A stretch of DNA of 64,000 bases, taken from assembly GCA_034509495.1 (NCBI GenBank), contig CM067508.1, positions 23,611,033 to 23,675,032 on the forward strand, read 5' to 3'. Every line of letters begins with the position of its first letter. Within the stretch, counting starts at the first letter, position 1. The notes under the pieces are model-generated. The model was not told where the DNA came from. It saw only the letters and a program-made list of their open reading frames with translations, and did not search any database. A program made the position numbers and the translations under genes. The stretch is from Acestrorhynchus altus. Its lineage: Eukaryota > Chordata > Actinopteri > Characiformes > Acestrorhynchidae. Below, in pieces: positions 1 to 12,831 of the stretch.

Positions 1-190
1 GTCATCTCCAAAAAGACAAAACCAGGATTCGTCACTAAAAATGTCACGGTGCCATTCTGATCGACTCCATGGAAGTCTGTCATGACACAATTGCAGTCAT
101 GCTTTGCAATCAGTTTATTCCTTCTGGATGCAACTATTTTTTTTGACAATGTTGTAAAAAAACCTGAAGATATTCACTGAATATAACAAC
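1..190 (+). mobile_element. Tc1/mariner-like relic (cut by the window edge)
   Basis: Similar to 24690-24850: both share the order GACTCCATG, CATGACA or TGACATAAC, ATTGCAGTCAT, and a TTCCTTCTGG(A/G)TGCAAC block. No intact frame. Confidence 0.55.
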
Positions 191-2123
191 ACTCTTGAAA
201 TAACCCATCTTCCTCTGGTCTGCGTTAGATAGTGAAATCTCTAAATGCCCCATTGTGTGCTCTGAGCATCCTGACCAACCTCCAGATGAGTGTTCTGTGG
301 GAGTGTTGATGAGGCATTCACATGATCCAGGGAGCAAACAATTCTGCTCAAAATAATGTAGGCCAGTTTTTAAAGCGTGTCACACCAAGGGCCCACCAGT
401 GTGTCTTTACTATTGCAAGGCAAACCATAACTGCAGTATGTAGCAATACAATTTCGATTTGGCCATGCACTCTCAATCCACAACCTATTACACTATGAAA
501 CCATATGTTTCAGCGTTTAGCCCACAGGTTTTTAATGGCAGAAACATCAGTAGGTGAAATTAGGCATATAAACACAGTGCATTCAGTAACATATTGCGTT
601 ACAACCTCACAATGTAACATACTGAACATACATCTTGATAAAACATGTTGGGGAAAGATTTTTTTTTGTAACTGACAGTATTCAAAATGGGTATGCTCAC
701 CCTATCAGGAGCCCTGCTGATGCCACAGCCATGCCTGGGAGATGTAGAAAACACCTCCCCACTCCCATCACTCTGTGCAAGCAGACGTGAGCAGTAAAAA
801 AGGGGACAAGTTTATAACAAGCCTGTCAAATTGTCGTCATTGATTATGTTAACATGAAAAGACCTTCTCCAATCTAATTGAATACATTCCAATTATACAT
901 TAAAATTCATTTCCTTTATTTATGTTGAAATATCAATTTACATGCATGCTACACACAATCCAATCTAAAATGTACATGTAGATTACCACTGATTTCATGT
1001 TACCTTGACAACAGGCATCAGGTGAGTCCAGTCAGAGAAAGACAAACATCAGCATGTTACCTGAGGTTTCAGTTGGTGTATTTGTTTTTTAATTTCCTCA
1101 AATTTATGCTGAAATTTCATATTCATTTATTAAAGAAGAGGTGAGATGATGTCTCACAACTGACGTAATGGAGGTACTCATAGTTTGAGTGGAAGCGTCA
1201 CTTTCTTGTGACATAGCAGGCATTTCTGATTTTCTGTGACTTGATGAAAGATGATCTTGCTCCCACAAAACATGCCATAAGAGCAATTGTGCCCATTCCA
1301 GTAAACCAGTAATGATGCGTGTTGCTGTTGCCAAGCCGGACTCTTGTATTAAATTCAGCCAAGTGAAGGGAACTGTAATTGGACACTCATGCTAACATGG
1401 CTGTTAAGTATTACCCACATAATTCAATCAGATATAACTTGTATTTGGAGCGGATTCAGCTGGAACAATCCATTCGAACTGAGGTGTATACATGGATGTG
1501 TTATACAGTAGTCCCCTTAAGCTATCCGTCAAACTGGAGCCTTTATTACAATGACAAAATTTTAATATCATTATTCTGTTGCACTCTGTTAAAAGTAACA
1601 GTGCTTGGGCCCCAGTGATTGCTACTTACAATGTAATTTGCCATGGCTGAAATCTGAGTTCTGACCCCAGCTTAAACATGCAAAAATGACAAAGGTTCAA
1701 GACTATTATATAAATACTGCCACATCACAGTTTAACAATACCAAGCATAGCTCAAATAAGAATGTTGGGTGTACCTGTTTTCACCTAAATCATCGATGAA
1801 AAGTTGAGGTAAGGACACAGAAAGGTAAAAAAAAAAAGCAGAAAACACAGTGTGATAAGTACTCATGCATAATTAATGAATCCTTGGATGCAGGAAAATC
1901 CTCTTGCTGTGTCAGCTAATGGGAGTGTAGATGCATTTGTGCATGCACATGAGAACACAAGCTCCCACACACTTCCAGTAGGAATACAGCAGTGCATCAA
2001 TGCGGACTCTTCTGGCTCTCAAAGGTGTGAATGAATAACTTGGCAGACATGTTTTGACTAATTAGCTATCCTGCTGTGAATAAGGCAAATGTGTGTAGTG
2101 GCCTGATAACTCTCTCCCTTCAT

Positions 2124-2125
<2 letters not shown>
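191..2125. other. No recognisable feature
   Basis: AT-rich unique-looking sequence. Overlapping short minus-strand frames at 1104-1386 have no recognised domain and no splice support. Confidence 0.4.

Positions 2126-2194
<69 letters not shown>
2126..2194. repeat. (CA)34 microsatellite
   Basis: Uninterrupted CA dinucleotides. Confidence 0.97.
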
Positions 2195-2197
<3 letters not shown>

Positions 2198-3073
2198 CTG
2201 CATTCTCCTCAAAGGGATCTATTCACATTTACCACTAAAAGGTCAGCAGCTGTGCAAAGCTACACCTAATTACAGGTACCAAAGAAAAGTAGGACACTCA
2301 AGACAGATGATTCCTAATTGAATACAAAAGCCTAATTGAAAGTCACAATCACTGCTGCACTTACTTACAATTGGTCAAACACTTCACAGGCCATGGGATT
2401 TAGACATTTTGAGGTACGGTGACTCAGAGCAGAAAAGTACATCTGCCCACTCTGTGCTTACCTTCTACCTCAGCAATGTGTGTGCAAGAAATAAGAATAT
2501 CTAAAAACAAAAAAACATTCTGTTCATTTTGTGTCCAAAATTCATGATAAATGGAACAACAGAAATGTCCCAAAAAGACTTGGAATAAAATATTTATACA
2601 CTGACTTCCAATAAAAGTTTTTATTTTTTTTTTACCTTTTCCCATTTTGGACAAACAAGTTTTTGCTTGACAGTGTCGATATATATGATTTGTACACTCA
2701 TGCACAATGATATCACAAAAATCATTATTTTTTTCCAAGAGCAAACCCAACCAGTAACCCCTCACACTTACAGTACAGGGACAAAATGGAAAGAGACCAG
2801 AGGGAAATTTGACTATAGATATCTGAAGACAAGTACAAGATTGAACTGCGGTGCCAATCCAAATAAACACTCCCTGTAGCGCATGACAAGTCCCTCAGCT
2901 CTGTAAGCTTTGCCAGGAATAGCCTAGTAGTGGGAGAGGCATAGGGGGCTCTCTGTGACTGCCTCAGGATGAGAGCAGAATGCTGGTGGTTGACTCCCCT
3001 CTGGGCTCCGTAGATTTACATTCAGTAGGACAAGGCCCCCTAGTATTGAGTGTCTCTGTTGGGAGAAGAAGAA

Positions 3074-3139
3074 GGGGGGGGGGGGGGTGTAGATAGATAG
3101 ATAGATAGATAAGAGAGAGAGAGAGAAATAGAGAGAGAG
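3074..3139. repeat. Compound microsatellite G14 / (GATA)5 / (GA)n
   Basis: A 14-bp G run, five GATA units from 3091, then GA repeats with an interruption. Confidence 0.95.
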
Positions 3140-3489
3140 TGCATGATGGAGATACTCCCCTCTGACTAGCTTGTAGAAGTTCCAGACAGATGCTGTGAGC
3201 TCCAAAGCCAGGGGAGGAGGAATGCCTAAACAGACTGTTGTAGAGAGAAGGCAGAGAAACTAGGTCTGGATCTACATACAGTATTTACATAGTGCAGGAG
3301 AAGCCCCCAGACCTGCTAGGAGAGCAACTATTGATATGACTGCTGTTCTGAATGTTCATGCATGATGAACCCTTTTTATCAAAGGTCCATGTGTGGGACA
3401 ACACTTCAGTTCATCACTCTAACCTAAATGAGGTTAAGAGGGTCTAACTGTATTTTCCTAAATGTTTTATATATTTTTTTAACTTTGTC

Positions 3490-3838
3490 TTTAACTCTTA
3501 CAAACCAAAATTCCCATTTTGCCTGCAGTTACATACCATTTTCTAGGCTTCATAATTCAGGATCGGAGTAGTCTGCAGACATGATACCCATATCATAACA
3601 GATTACAAGACTTAGCTAATCTAACTTATCTAGTCTCATTGTGTAACAAAGTATCAACAAGTAATCCAAAAGTCAAAGAAGCCTTCCAGTACATTTATTG
3701 CTCTGTCCATATGTACGTGCTCAACCTGCATGCAAACTCTAACTGATCAGTGAGAGTAGGTGGGGCTAACGATGTCTCATACCCAGGTATTGGGTATAGA
3801 TGAAAGAAGAAAAGAGGGGCTGTTTGCTCTTTCTTTCA
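3490..3838 (+). repeat. Dispersed repeat shared with 61770-62015
   Basis: CATTTTCTAGGCTTCATAAT, CTCAACCTGCATGCA, CTGATCAG and GGTGGGGCTAA occur in the same order as at 61770-62015. The repeat is interrupted on its right by the SINE at 3843. Confidence 0.75.
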
Positions 3839-3842
3839 TCAC

Positions 3843-4148
3843 AGCATGGTGGTGCGGCGGATAGCACTGTTGCCTCACAGTAAGAAGGACCTAGCTTCAA
3901 TGCCCAGGTGGGGTGACCTTGCATGTTCTGCCCTTGTTCCTGTAGGTTTCCTCTGGGTACTCTGGTTTCCCCCACAGTCCAAAGACATGTGTGGTAGGTG
4001 ACTCGGTGACTCTTAGTGTGTGTCTGAACCATATGATGGACTAGTGCCCTGTCTAGGGTTGTTTCCTGCCCTTGTTCTCAGAGTTGCTGGCTGGGCACCG
4101 GCTCCCCTGTGACCCTATTCAGGAATGAGTGGTATAGAAAATTGATGG
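3843..4148 (+). mobile_element. tRNA-derived SINE
   Basis: Head ATGGTGGTGCGGCGGATAGC carries an A-box-like sequence, with a degraded B-box near 3895. The body has CCCACAGTCCAAAGACATG and ends in GACCCTATTCAGGAATGAGT and an ATTGATGG tail. Same family as 12832-13135, more diverged. Confidence 0.85.
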
Positions 4149-4735
4149 ACTTGTCAATCTAATCCTTATAAATGATTTATCAAAATTATTGATTTTCAGC
4201 TCAAAATCACTGAGGATGATCAATTTACAACAAGATATTTGAGGTATAAAGTGTTTTTGATCTGTATAAGCAAAATAAACACAAAACAGTTGAAATAAAT
4301 TTTTGGTCAAAACATGGTCAAATTCATACAAATATGTAAATTCTGGTAACATTAAATGAAGAAATAACTGATATTTTTTGCGAATAAAATGTGACACAAC
4401 AAAACATCACATAAAATTGCTCTAGGGCTCCAAAGCTTAAAGACACATGCATATAATATTAGCTCCAAATGTTTTATTTAAAAATATTCAGCTCTCTACA
4501 GAGTGTCCACTGGTCACAAACCAGAGGCTGGAATCTATTAGTTACAGATGAGAGGCAGATATGAACAGAAACATCAAATACATCAAATTTGACCCACCAG
4601 CAAGTTTGAGACCCTAGAGGGTTAATAACTGAATGATAAATCTGCTATTTAATGAAATGAATTTCATCCAATTTGTCCAACTCAAAAGTGGATTTGTGGA
4701 AGATAAGACAGAATGGTTGCTCCACTTAAGTGGGT
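4149..4735. other. No recognisable feature
   Basis: AT-rich, without open frames that look coding on either strand. Confidence 0.4.
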
Positions 4736-4739
4736 CCCA

Positions 4740-4960
4740 CTGGCAAGCAGTTATAGGCTGTTGCAACATGGTCACTTGGGTAAATCCTAGGGTTTTTACT
4801 TGGTGGTTGCTATGGTATCCCATGTGGTGACTGTGATGTTGCAATGTTCTTGCTTGGTCGTTGCAAGAAGCAGTTGCTATGGTGTTCCAGGTGGTTGCTA
4901 GCATGTTATGAAGTTGTTCTATGGAACCCTTTGTGGCTGGTTGGGTGTTATTCAGGTGAG
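4740..4960 (+). repeat. Degenerate GGTTGCTATGG minisatellite-like repeat
   Basis: TGGTTGCTATGG and GTGGTTGCTAG variants recur several times (4801, 4870, 4890) with irregular spacing. Confidence 0.5.
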
Positions 4961-6260
4961 TTGACATCTTAAAAACTGAGATGAGTTTGCTGGCAAAATC
5001 TAATGGCAAAAAGCAAAACAAAGGAAGAAGAAAATGGAAGAATAATATAAATCAGACAACAATAAAGCTTTGTACAATATACACAACTATAGAAAATGAT
5101 ACCAGACATGGTTTATTTGTGACTATATTTGGGCCAGTAAGGTTAAGAGAAGGTGTGCCAAGAGTTCTTAAAGTCCATTCGGAACGTATGACGAATAGCG
5201 CAAGGTGGGGTGAGGGAGAACAGGCCAAGCGAGATCTGACAGTGGGTGAATAAGATGGAGGGCTGGGTGAGGTGGTGATGAGCGTGGGAGACAGCAGGAA
5301 GAGCAGGACAGCCATATGCCCCATCCCTCTGGGGCCTCTGGGAGACAGGAGACAAGGTGACGCACTACACACACACTTCACCACAAGAGCACTGGAACCT
5401 GATCAACAAAACAACACACTCCCAACACGCACAAACACTGCCACGGGGGAGGCATTCCTCACACGTAACAACACAGACGCACTGTACACACAAACAAACA
5501 GGAGGCTGGGATATTGAAATATTAAAGAGGCTCAAGTACGGCAAGCTAAAATGAGTTCAATTTATTAAATTTACTTACCCCTGAAGTAAAATATGCCACT
5601 TCGCACAACAGTTGTGGCAAAGATTACATTGAGGGAGCTAAAATGCAAAGCAAGAGAAGCAAATATTTTTTTTTTCTGTTTATTTCTGTGTATATGAAGT
5701 TCTTTTATCCATTTTATTACGCTTTCATAATTCTGTAGCAGCAATAAAGCACCATACAAAAATACACAACTTCAGATCACAATGTGTGACTTGTTCCCTC
5801 ATATCGCAGGCTAATCTGTGGCCTCATTAGTGCCATATTATTTTGTTAGCTGGGTGTGGATTCAGTTACAGGAGGATCAGTGGCGCTTTGTACCGCATCT
5901 CTGACTTCTAAGAGTCTCCTACACACATCACCTATCTTTCCCTCCCTCCCTCGTTCCCTCCCTCTGCCGTTCAGGCCCTTTGATTAAATAATAAATGATC
6001 AATATCCACACGGCAATCGCCACGGTGACTTAGTGCAGCCATCGATCGTGTCCGGGAGACGTGATGAAAAAGGGCCACTGTGACAGGCCGCATCGTCATG
6101 CATCAACTCCCCAGACTCGGCTGCCCACTCGGGAACATCAGCAGCCATTTGTAACTCTGCAGCAGAGTACACCAGGATTCTCTAGAGTGTTTGGCAATTT
6201 TCTTCTGAATACCATCATACATACAAATACATATCCATTCTTATTTTTACATAAATATAC
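4961..6260. other. Intergenic; possible conserved noncoding block at 5800-6110
   Basis: Nothing coding recognised. The 5800-6110 part has a less AT-skewed, non-repetitive, motif-dense appearance (see findings). Confidence 0.35.
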
Positions 6261-6264
6261 ACTT

Positions 6265-6690
6265 CAAACTGTCTCTACTCTCAAGGAAAGACTTTGTACT
6301 AGATTTTGGAAAATAGCTGGGAGGACTCAATTGCATTCAGCAGCAACAGCCTTAGTGAGATCACGATGTTTGGATGATCACCACCCCACCTCATCCCGAA
6401 CCCATCCAAAATATTGGATGTAGATTGAGTGCCACCATTACAGGGAACACAATTCCACTGCTTCACAGCTCAATGCCAGAGGAATTTATTCTCCTATTCA
6501 CCAGGCCCACACCTGGCATTGGACATCATGAGTCAAGTTTGGTTGCCTGTACTTCTCTACAGGGACTAGACAAGCTGTGTGTGCATTTGCACATTTGTGT
6601 CAGCAACGCATGCAATAAAATGTTGCTGAATGCATTTATTAGAAGAGGTGTCCACAAGTATTTGGACATTTGTAATGTGAATCTTGTTCA
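6265..6690 (+). mobile_element. MITE family A copy
   Basis: GGATGATCACCACCCCACCTCAT, CAGCTCAATGCCAGAGG, AGGGACTAGACAAGCTGTGT, GTGTCAGCAA and the 3' end GAAGAGGTGTCCACAAGTAT match the family. Confidence 0.85.
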
Positions 6691-6999
6691 AAAGTACAGT
6701 GTAGAATTGAAGATTAGTCATTGACTAATTTGGGTAGATGCATAAATAATCAAGTTGGGCCGGTATCTGTTCAGATAAAACACAGAGGTCCTAAAGAGTC
6801 CTTTACACCTACGAATTTCTATTGATTCATCATGAATGACTTGGAAAAACAGGATATCATTTCAAGTTTTTTTGCTGCAGCACATGTGAAATGGCTGACT
6901 TTATCTTAGAATCTTCTCATCTGCTCGTAATTGATTAGCAGCTGATTGAAGCACAGTGATGTAGAGATATGGAAATACAGATTTTCTTGATTACATCCC

Positions 7000-7055
<56 letters not shown>

Positions 7056-8940
7056 TCACACACACACACATACACACACATAAAATCTCTCCGCTTGAAA
7101 ATATGCTATTTTATACTTACTTGAGATGTATAAAAACACTCAAAAGAAGCTTGAGATTTAAGTGTATCTTAAGGCAATTATTTAGAACAGGGTCTGGTAA
7201 ATACTCCTCTGTGTCAATCAACTCTTGCAAAACACTAATGTACCTCTGAGCATAAAAATATGGTCACCAACCCTGGTCCTGGAGTTTTAATTAAACTTTA
7301 TTAAAAATAGATTTACTGCAATTTGACAGATACATTCATCATTCAAAAAATAGTTGTATTCACAAGGAATCAAGCAATTACAATACACAACTGCATCGGT
7401 GTTGAGCCGAATGCCAAACTGTCATCGAGTAATTTAGAATAGCAGCAGGTGATTTTCAGTAATGCTTTTGTGTTGGTGAAGATGACCGACTCATTTTGTG
7501 TGTGGAGGCTCTGCCATCAGCACCATAATCAACAACTGTCATGTGTTATATATCCAGAAGGCAAAAAAAAAGCTAAATCACAGAAGTATAAGAGCTAATA
7601 CAGCCTCTGTCTTTTATTAGTTTGTTTAGAGCAAAGGAAGAAGACACGGTTGTGCTTAACCATAGTTAAACTTAGGTGATTGCTACTAAAGGAAGCAGTG
7701 CTGTTTGGTCAAGATTACCAAAGTTAAACTGAAGGTGAAATGTGTTTGGTCCTGAAGCTGCTGATCAGGACAAACCCCACTGAACATAATGTCCATTCAC
7801 GGATGAAAGCTGTGAGCGATGTTTGAGTGTTAGGTAAAGGTGGGACTGGGTTTGCCTTGTCAAATATTCACTGGTGTATGATTTTGAAGTGTAAAATTGG
7901 GGAAGTAATGACTAAATATTCAATTAATAAACTTATATTGGCTTGTTCTTGCTTGCAAGGCAATGGTTAAAGCCTTGAATGGAGCCTTGTAATTCCATGT
8001 AGTAGCAAGCTGTAAAATCAGTGAAAATGTGACACACACTGTCAAGGGTCTTACATCAGTGTGAAGTTACTCAATCTGGCTATTTTTCTAGAACTCTTGC
8101 AGCTGCCAAACAATCAGTGAATGTCTGAGTCATGCTGTGATCAAACCATATGACAGACGTGGTCATTTTCTGAGAAATCCTCAGCAGGTCACAATGTCTG
8201 GTCAGTGTATTTGCGGCTGTGCCAATGACCACAATGACTTTTATTACAAACTCAAAATAGTTTAATGAGGCAAACTGTTAAATACCTCCAAATCAAGGAG
8301 AGCATTTCCTAAATAGCTCTGTGCAGCAGTGCATATAGTTACAGTAATAAAGCCCAATGAGGCCTACTGACAGCTTTTTACTTGAACCCAAGTAACTGAA
8401 TAACTCTCACTGACCACAAGAGGATCGTTTTACTTCAGTTACTGAAAACTGTATCCACTGCACACAGACATTAGGGCTGAATTTTATTAAGGACATGACG
8501 CTGAGAGCATGGCTTGAGTGCTCAGATACTGATGACAAATTTGATTTAATGTGATTGTGGGTGATTTGCTGCTGGTACATTTGAAGTCTTTCGCTGCAGT
8601 AGAAAAGGATGGGGTGACTAAGACCTTCTCCTCTCCTAGTCTTGCAGACAGCTGAAGGTGTGAAGCAGAGAAGGGGAAACGAGCACAGAGGTAATTTAAC
8701 TTTGTTGGCACTTCCTGCACTCAGAAGTTCCCCTGGACTGAATCAGACACAACATCCTGACAGCTCTGGCTTAACAACACACAAAATCACAACCTCCATA
8801 ACATCTACTCACCATATTTGCAGAGAAACCTCACAGTATGTTACAACACAGTGTAACCCCTTATTGTTAAAGATTCCAAAATCAGCTTTAAAAATTCACA
8901 TTGAGGAACCAGTCAGAACATACACACTAAAAACAGAGGA
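6691..8940. other. Intergenic with a (CT)n/(CA)n microsatellite at 7003-7080
   Basis: Apart from the compound (CT)23-(CA)n tract and a short fragment at 7265 resembling the 25861 repeat, nothing is recognised. Confidence 0.5.
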
Positions 8941-9062
8941 ACAATGCAAGCACTGTCTGTCACGGGGCACAACCCGGGTGGAAATGAATTAAGAAGCACA
9001 CCTGGGTTGAGACCGGGATTTAAATAATTAATTTTGGACTCAAATGCAACAAAGCAGACTTA

Positions 9063-9131
9063 CTCCATGTGGGCTTGAACCCAGGCCCCTCAGGTGTGGG
9101 GGAGCACTTTTACCAAATAGCTTATGGAGGT
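9063..9131 (-). mobile_element. tRNA-like SINE head 1
   Basis: On the minus strand AAGCTATTTGGTAAAAG (A-box-like) is followed about 35 bp later by GGGTTCAAGCCC (B-box). Not a functional tRNA: the acceptor stem does not pair convincingly. Confidence 0.55.
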
Positions 9132-9287
9132 AGGGTTGATGAAGGGAGGTGCTTGGTGGCATGTGAGGGGAACTGAGAGAGAAAAGGGTTAAACAACAGA
9201 TCACTGGAGGAAGAATGCGCCAGTGATCTGAACTGGAAATAAAGAGGCTTATTTATAAAGATAAACAGACAAAAGAACAAACCCACA

Positions 9288-9366
9288 GGCCCCAGGGTTT
9301 GAACCCCCGCACGCTCACATACTGTGCTCCGCAGGTGAGCAACTTACTCCAGTGAGCTAAGGTGTC
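9288..9366 (-). mobile_element. tRNA-like SINE head 2
   Basis: On the minus strand TAGCTCACTGGAGTAAG fits the A-box consensus and GGGGTTCAAACCC the B-box, about 40 bp apart. It is about 225 bp from head 1, in the same orientation, suggesting a dimeric or doubly inserted tRNA-derived SINE. Confidence 0.6.
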
Positions 9367-9419
9367 ACCTGGGAAACCACAAACACAGACTAGGGGAAGA
9401 GCCGCAAGTCGGAAGGGTT

Positions 9420-10224
9420 AAAAGAAAACTGCTTCTTAATTGAGAAGGAAAACTATAACTTAGAAGCACCCTCGTTTAGAAAGGAAACTACAGCACCCTC
9501 CTTACACTGTCTTATACTCAGAGGTACATCTTATATAGATGTACCCGCAAAAATACAATACTGGACTTTTGGTACAAAATAGTACCTTGATTTTTACAAC
9601 CCTAGGCCAATTTTCAGGCTGTTTTCATAGTTTGACGTATTTCCACCAAAAAGTTTGAAAAGTATTTATAGGAGACAATCACACAAGCCATATTTTTATT
9701 TTCAGGGGATCCCAGTCTACTTAATTTTTTCTTCATTTGAGATGAAAAATTAAGGGAATTTAAATATTTGTCTGAATTTGACCAGGTTTTGATCAAAAAT
9801 GTACTTGTGCATACACTTTTTTATGTTTATTTTAGTTATAATGGTTAAACACTTTGTCAGAAATCATGTGGGATTGTTTTGTAATGATTAGATTGACAAT
9901 GATATTTTTAATAATAAGTTCTTCAAAATGCTTGACAGTGTTAAAAAAAAGAAAAAACCTAATTATGCTATTTTTTTGTAATTTATGTATGTATGAGGAT
10001 TTATCTCTTCTCAGGACATTTATTCTGAAATTATTCTTTGTGAACAAAGAAAGAAAGCAAATGTGCAATCCCTTCACATTTAACCCAAAATCATCATGTG
10101 TGATCATGTGTTTCGTGTCTATAGGTTACTCTGCTGTTGAGTCATAAAGTAGAAATCTGTCCTACAAATAGCAGATCTCGGGTTCTAAGGGTTTAATTAT
10201 TATTAGGCAGCAAGTGAACATCTA
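9420..10224. other. No recognisable feature
   Basis: AT-rich. Overlapping frames on both strands near 9832-10147 are low-complexity and not credible genes. Confidence 0.4.
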
Positions 10225-10605
10225 TCTTGAAGCTGATGTGCTGAAAAATGGACAAGCACAAGAATCTGACACACTTTGACAAGGACCAAATTGTGATTGC
10301 TAGCTGACTGTGTCAGAACATCATCAAAACATCAAGCAGGTCTTGTGTTGTTCCCGGATGGCAGTGGTCATTACCTAGCAAATGTGCTCCAAAGAACTAC
10401 AACCAGTGACCCAGGGCTCGTTGTTGTGATTCATGGATGTCCAGCCTCACAAATAACAGGATTGCCTGTTAACATCTTGGTGCCAGATATCATATTATAC
10501 CTTCAGTGGTCTTTTGGCATCCATTCCTTAGAGGGTCATAAATGCTTTGGAAACACAAAGGGGGTCCTACATGATATCAGGCAGGTGGGTTTAATGTTTT
10601 TGCTG
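10225..10605 (+). pseudogene. Internally deleted Tc1-like transposon
   Basis: The left part (ACACTTTGACAAGGACCAAA, then GTTCCCGGATGGCAGTGGTC) is the transposase N-terminal DNA-binding region. From about 10460 it jumps to the 3' end (ACATCTTGGTGCCAGATA, then GGGGGTCCTACATGATATCA, GGCAGGTGGGTTTAATG). The catalytic domain is absent and stops interrupt the rest. Confidence 0.75.
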
Positions 10606-12265
10606 ATAAGTTTGCGTATTTCTACAGCCATGAATTATTGCCCCATCAATACCCTGTACACAGCCCTAGGCCTCACCCTAATTTCCAATCACCTCATCTC
10701 ATTTTCTGTGTGAGAATTTTCAGTTACAGAACATCTCTGTGCCCCAAGAATGCTCATCATCTTAAGCTAGAAACAATAGCAAATAACAAGTCACATTTTC
10801 AGAGATCTGTCATTACGCTTGTCGAACAGGAACGTTGGCTGCCACTGCTAAAGATGTGGTGAACGAGGAGGCTTAAGCTTTTCTTTCCCCTCTCGATAAG
10901 CGCATTACATATCTGAGCCATTTGCATCTGGATTGTGAATGTCTGCGGGACTGCTGGAGACAAAAGCAGCAGAGGAGGAATAGGACTGCAGCCATAGGTT
11001 TTCTGACATAGCCATTCAGAAGAGGACTAGAAGGATGCTAAACCATGACAGTCCTGTCACATCACCTATGACTCAGATTCGTTAGCTTAACAAAATACTG
11101 AAATATCCTACATACTTGTTTGTGGGCTAAAAATGAGCCTTTTGATGGTAATTAATATAAAGTCATTTCAGTTATCAGCAAATATTTCTCTACAATCCAG
11201 TGCAAAATAAAAAATTCATTCTCACATATTTCCTGACTGTAGTTTAAGTGCTGGCCCTTTAATCAGATGAGTGCTGGTTTGAATCGGGGTGATGCCACAG
11301 TTGTACATGGCTAAGAAATCCAATTGGACAAATCATCAACAAATGAACTCTCTAGGATGGATGGAATAAAATGGTGATAGGATTGTGATGCTGGTCAGGG
11401 TTGGCATTTGTTAGCTGAGGTAAAAGAACGGGTAGTGTTCTCCTCCAAGCATGTCCAGCTGTCCAGTGAAGTTGCACTTGCAGCAATTTGAAAAGATGTG
11501 GTGGACCCTTATGTGTTTTCGAGGAAGCCCAAGCTAACCCTCACCCTCCCATCACTGGTGGCATTGTGTGATAGACGAGTCCAAGCTTGTGAGTGGGCCA
11601 TTTTCAAGAGTAAAATTAGCAAACCTGATGAGTACAATCAACAAATCTACAGAATCAACACTCTTAACAAAGACAAACTCTTCAAGGATTTTAGTAAATG
11701 TAATCTATTTGTAAATGTTGTTTTTTTGTTGTTGATACAACTGATTAAAAAAGAGTTCTACGTAGCATTACAAAAGGGTCCTGCTTTTGTAATGACTCAA
11801 AGAACCCCCTTTATGTAATGTAGTAGTGTTTACAGTGTAATATTTTAACTCTCACAGTAATTAAATGAATGAACACATGGAGCATTCATTTTATGCTTCA
11901 GCTCTAAAGCATTACAGAGAATTTATCTGACACACTGTAAATCAAGGAAAATATGTTCAGTGTAGTTATAAAATGTGACGGACATCACATCTGCAAGAAA
12001 AAATCAACATCATAATAGCCATAACCTTGAATGCATATTCAATGTATGAAATATGGCAGGTTTTCATTTTTCATAACGCAGATTTTTTTTCTAGTTTTTG
12101 TCTTACATGTCATTTCATTCTTGTAGCTCTGTATAGTGGGTAAATATTTTTGAATGAATAGACCAAAATAAATGTTTAAATTATTTATTATGTTTTAATT
12201 CATTACTTTTACCTGTTCTTATTTTATAATTACTTTCATTAAAAGAAAAAAAAAATCATCACTTT
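10606..12265. other. Intergenic; possible conserved noncoding block at 10750-10990
   Basis: No coding exon recognised. The octamer ATTTGCAT occurs near 10919 inside a non-repetitive stretch. Confidence 0.35.
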
Positions 12266-12587
12266 CATTGGATGTTGTAGTAGAAAGAAGTCATGCACCA
12301 GAAACATGAAAAATCTGGAAGGCCTCCAAGAACCATATGGAGGGAGAACTGATGGATTGTCCAACATGCTCACAACAGCCATGATTGCAGACATTCAATG
12401 AGCAATATTCCACTACCACTGGCAGTTGGCTGCTCAACAAGGACTAAATGCATGCAGACCATTAAGAGGACTGCCCTTATCAAGTCGACATTGCCAAAGA
12501 CTGCAATAGTGTCATGCCAGACTGTCATGAAGAAAGACAGCAGGTCATCTTCAGTGAGGAGCCCCAGTTTTGTCTTGGTGGAATTTA

Positions 12588-12713
12588 CATTTACATTTAT
12601 GCCAGTTAGCTGATGCTCTTATCCAGAGTGACTTATAAGGTTACTCATACTCAGACTGGGAATTGAATCACAGTTGCTCATATGGTGTGGTGGCTCACTG
12701 GTGGTGTTATCTG
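12588..12713 (+). repeat. Dispersed repeat inserted in the transposase relic
   Basis: TTTACATTTATGCCAGTTAG, CTCTTATCCAGAGTGACTTA and GTGGTGGCTCACTGGTGGTG; same family as 45935-46140. It separates GTTTTGTCTTG from CTGGAATGACC, which should be adjacent in the transposase. Confidence 0.75.
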
Positions 12714-12831
12714 GAATGACCAATGAATCTTTGTGCATTATTACAACAGACACATCATCAGATGAAAATGTATGAGATGATACTGGATATTAAGAATATT
12801 TAAGAATATTTAAAAATATTTAAGATGCATG

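Noticed and set aside
1104..1386. Overlapping minus-strand frames as a possible exon of a downstream gene
   Set aside because: No domain recognised and no convincing acceptor/donor pair in phase.
9288..9366. Functional tRNA gene
   Set aside because: Internal promoter boxes are present, but the acceptor and anticodon stems do not fold convincingly; better read as a SINE head.
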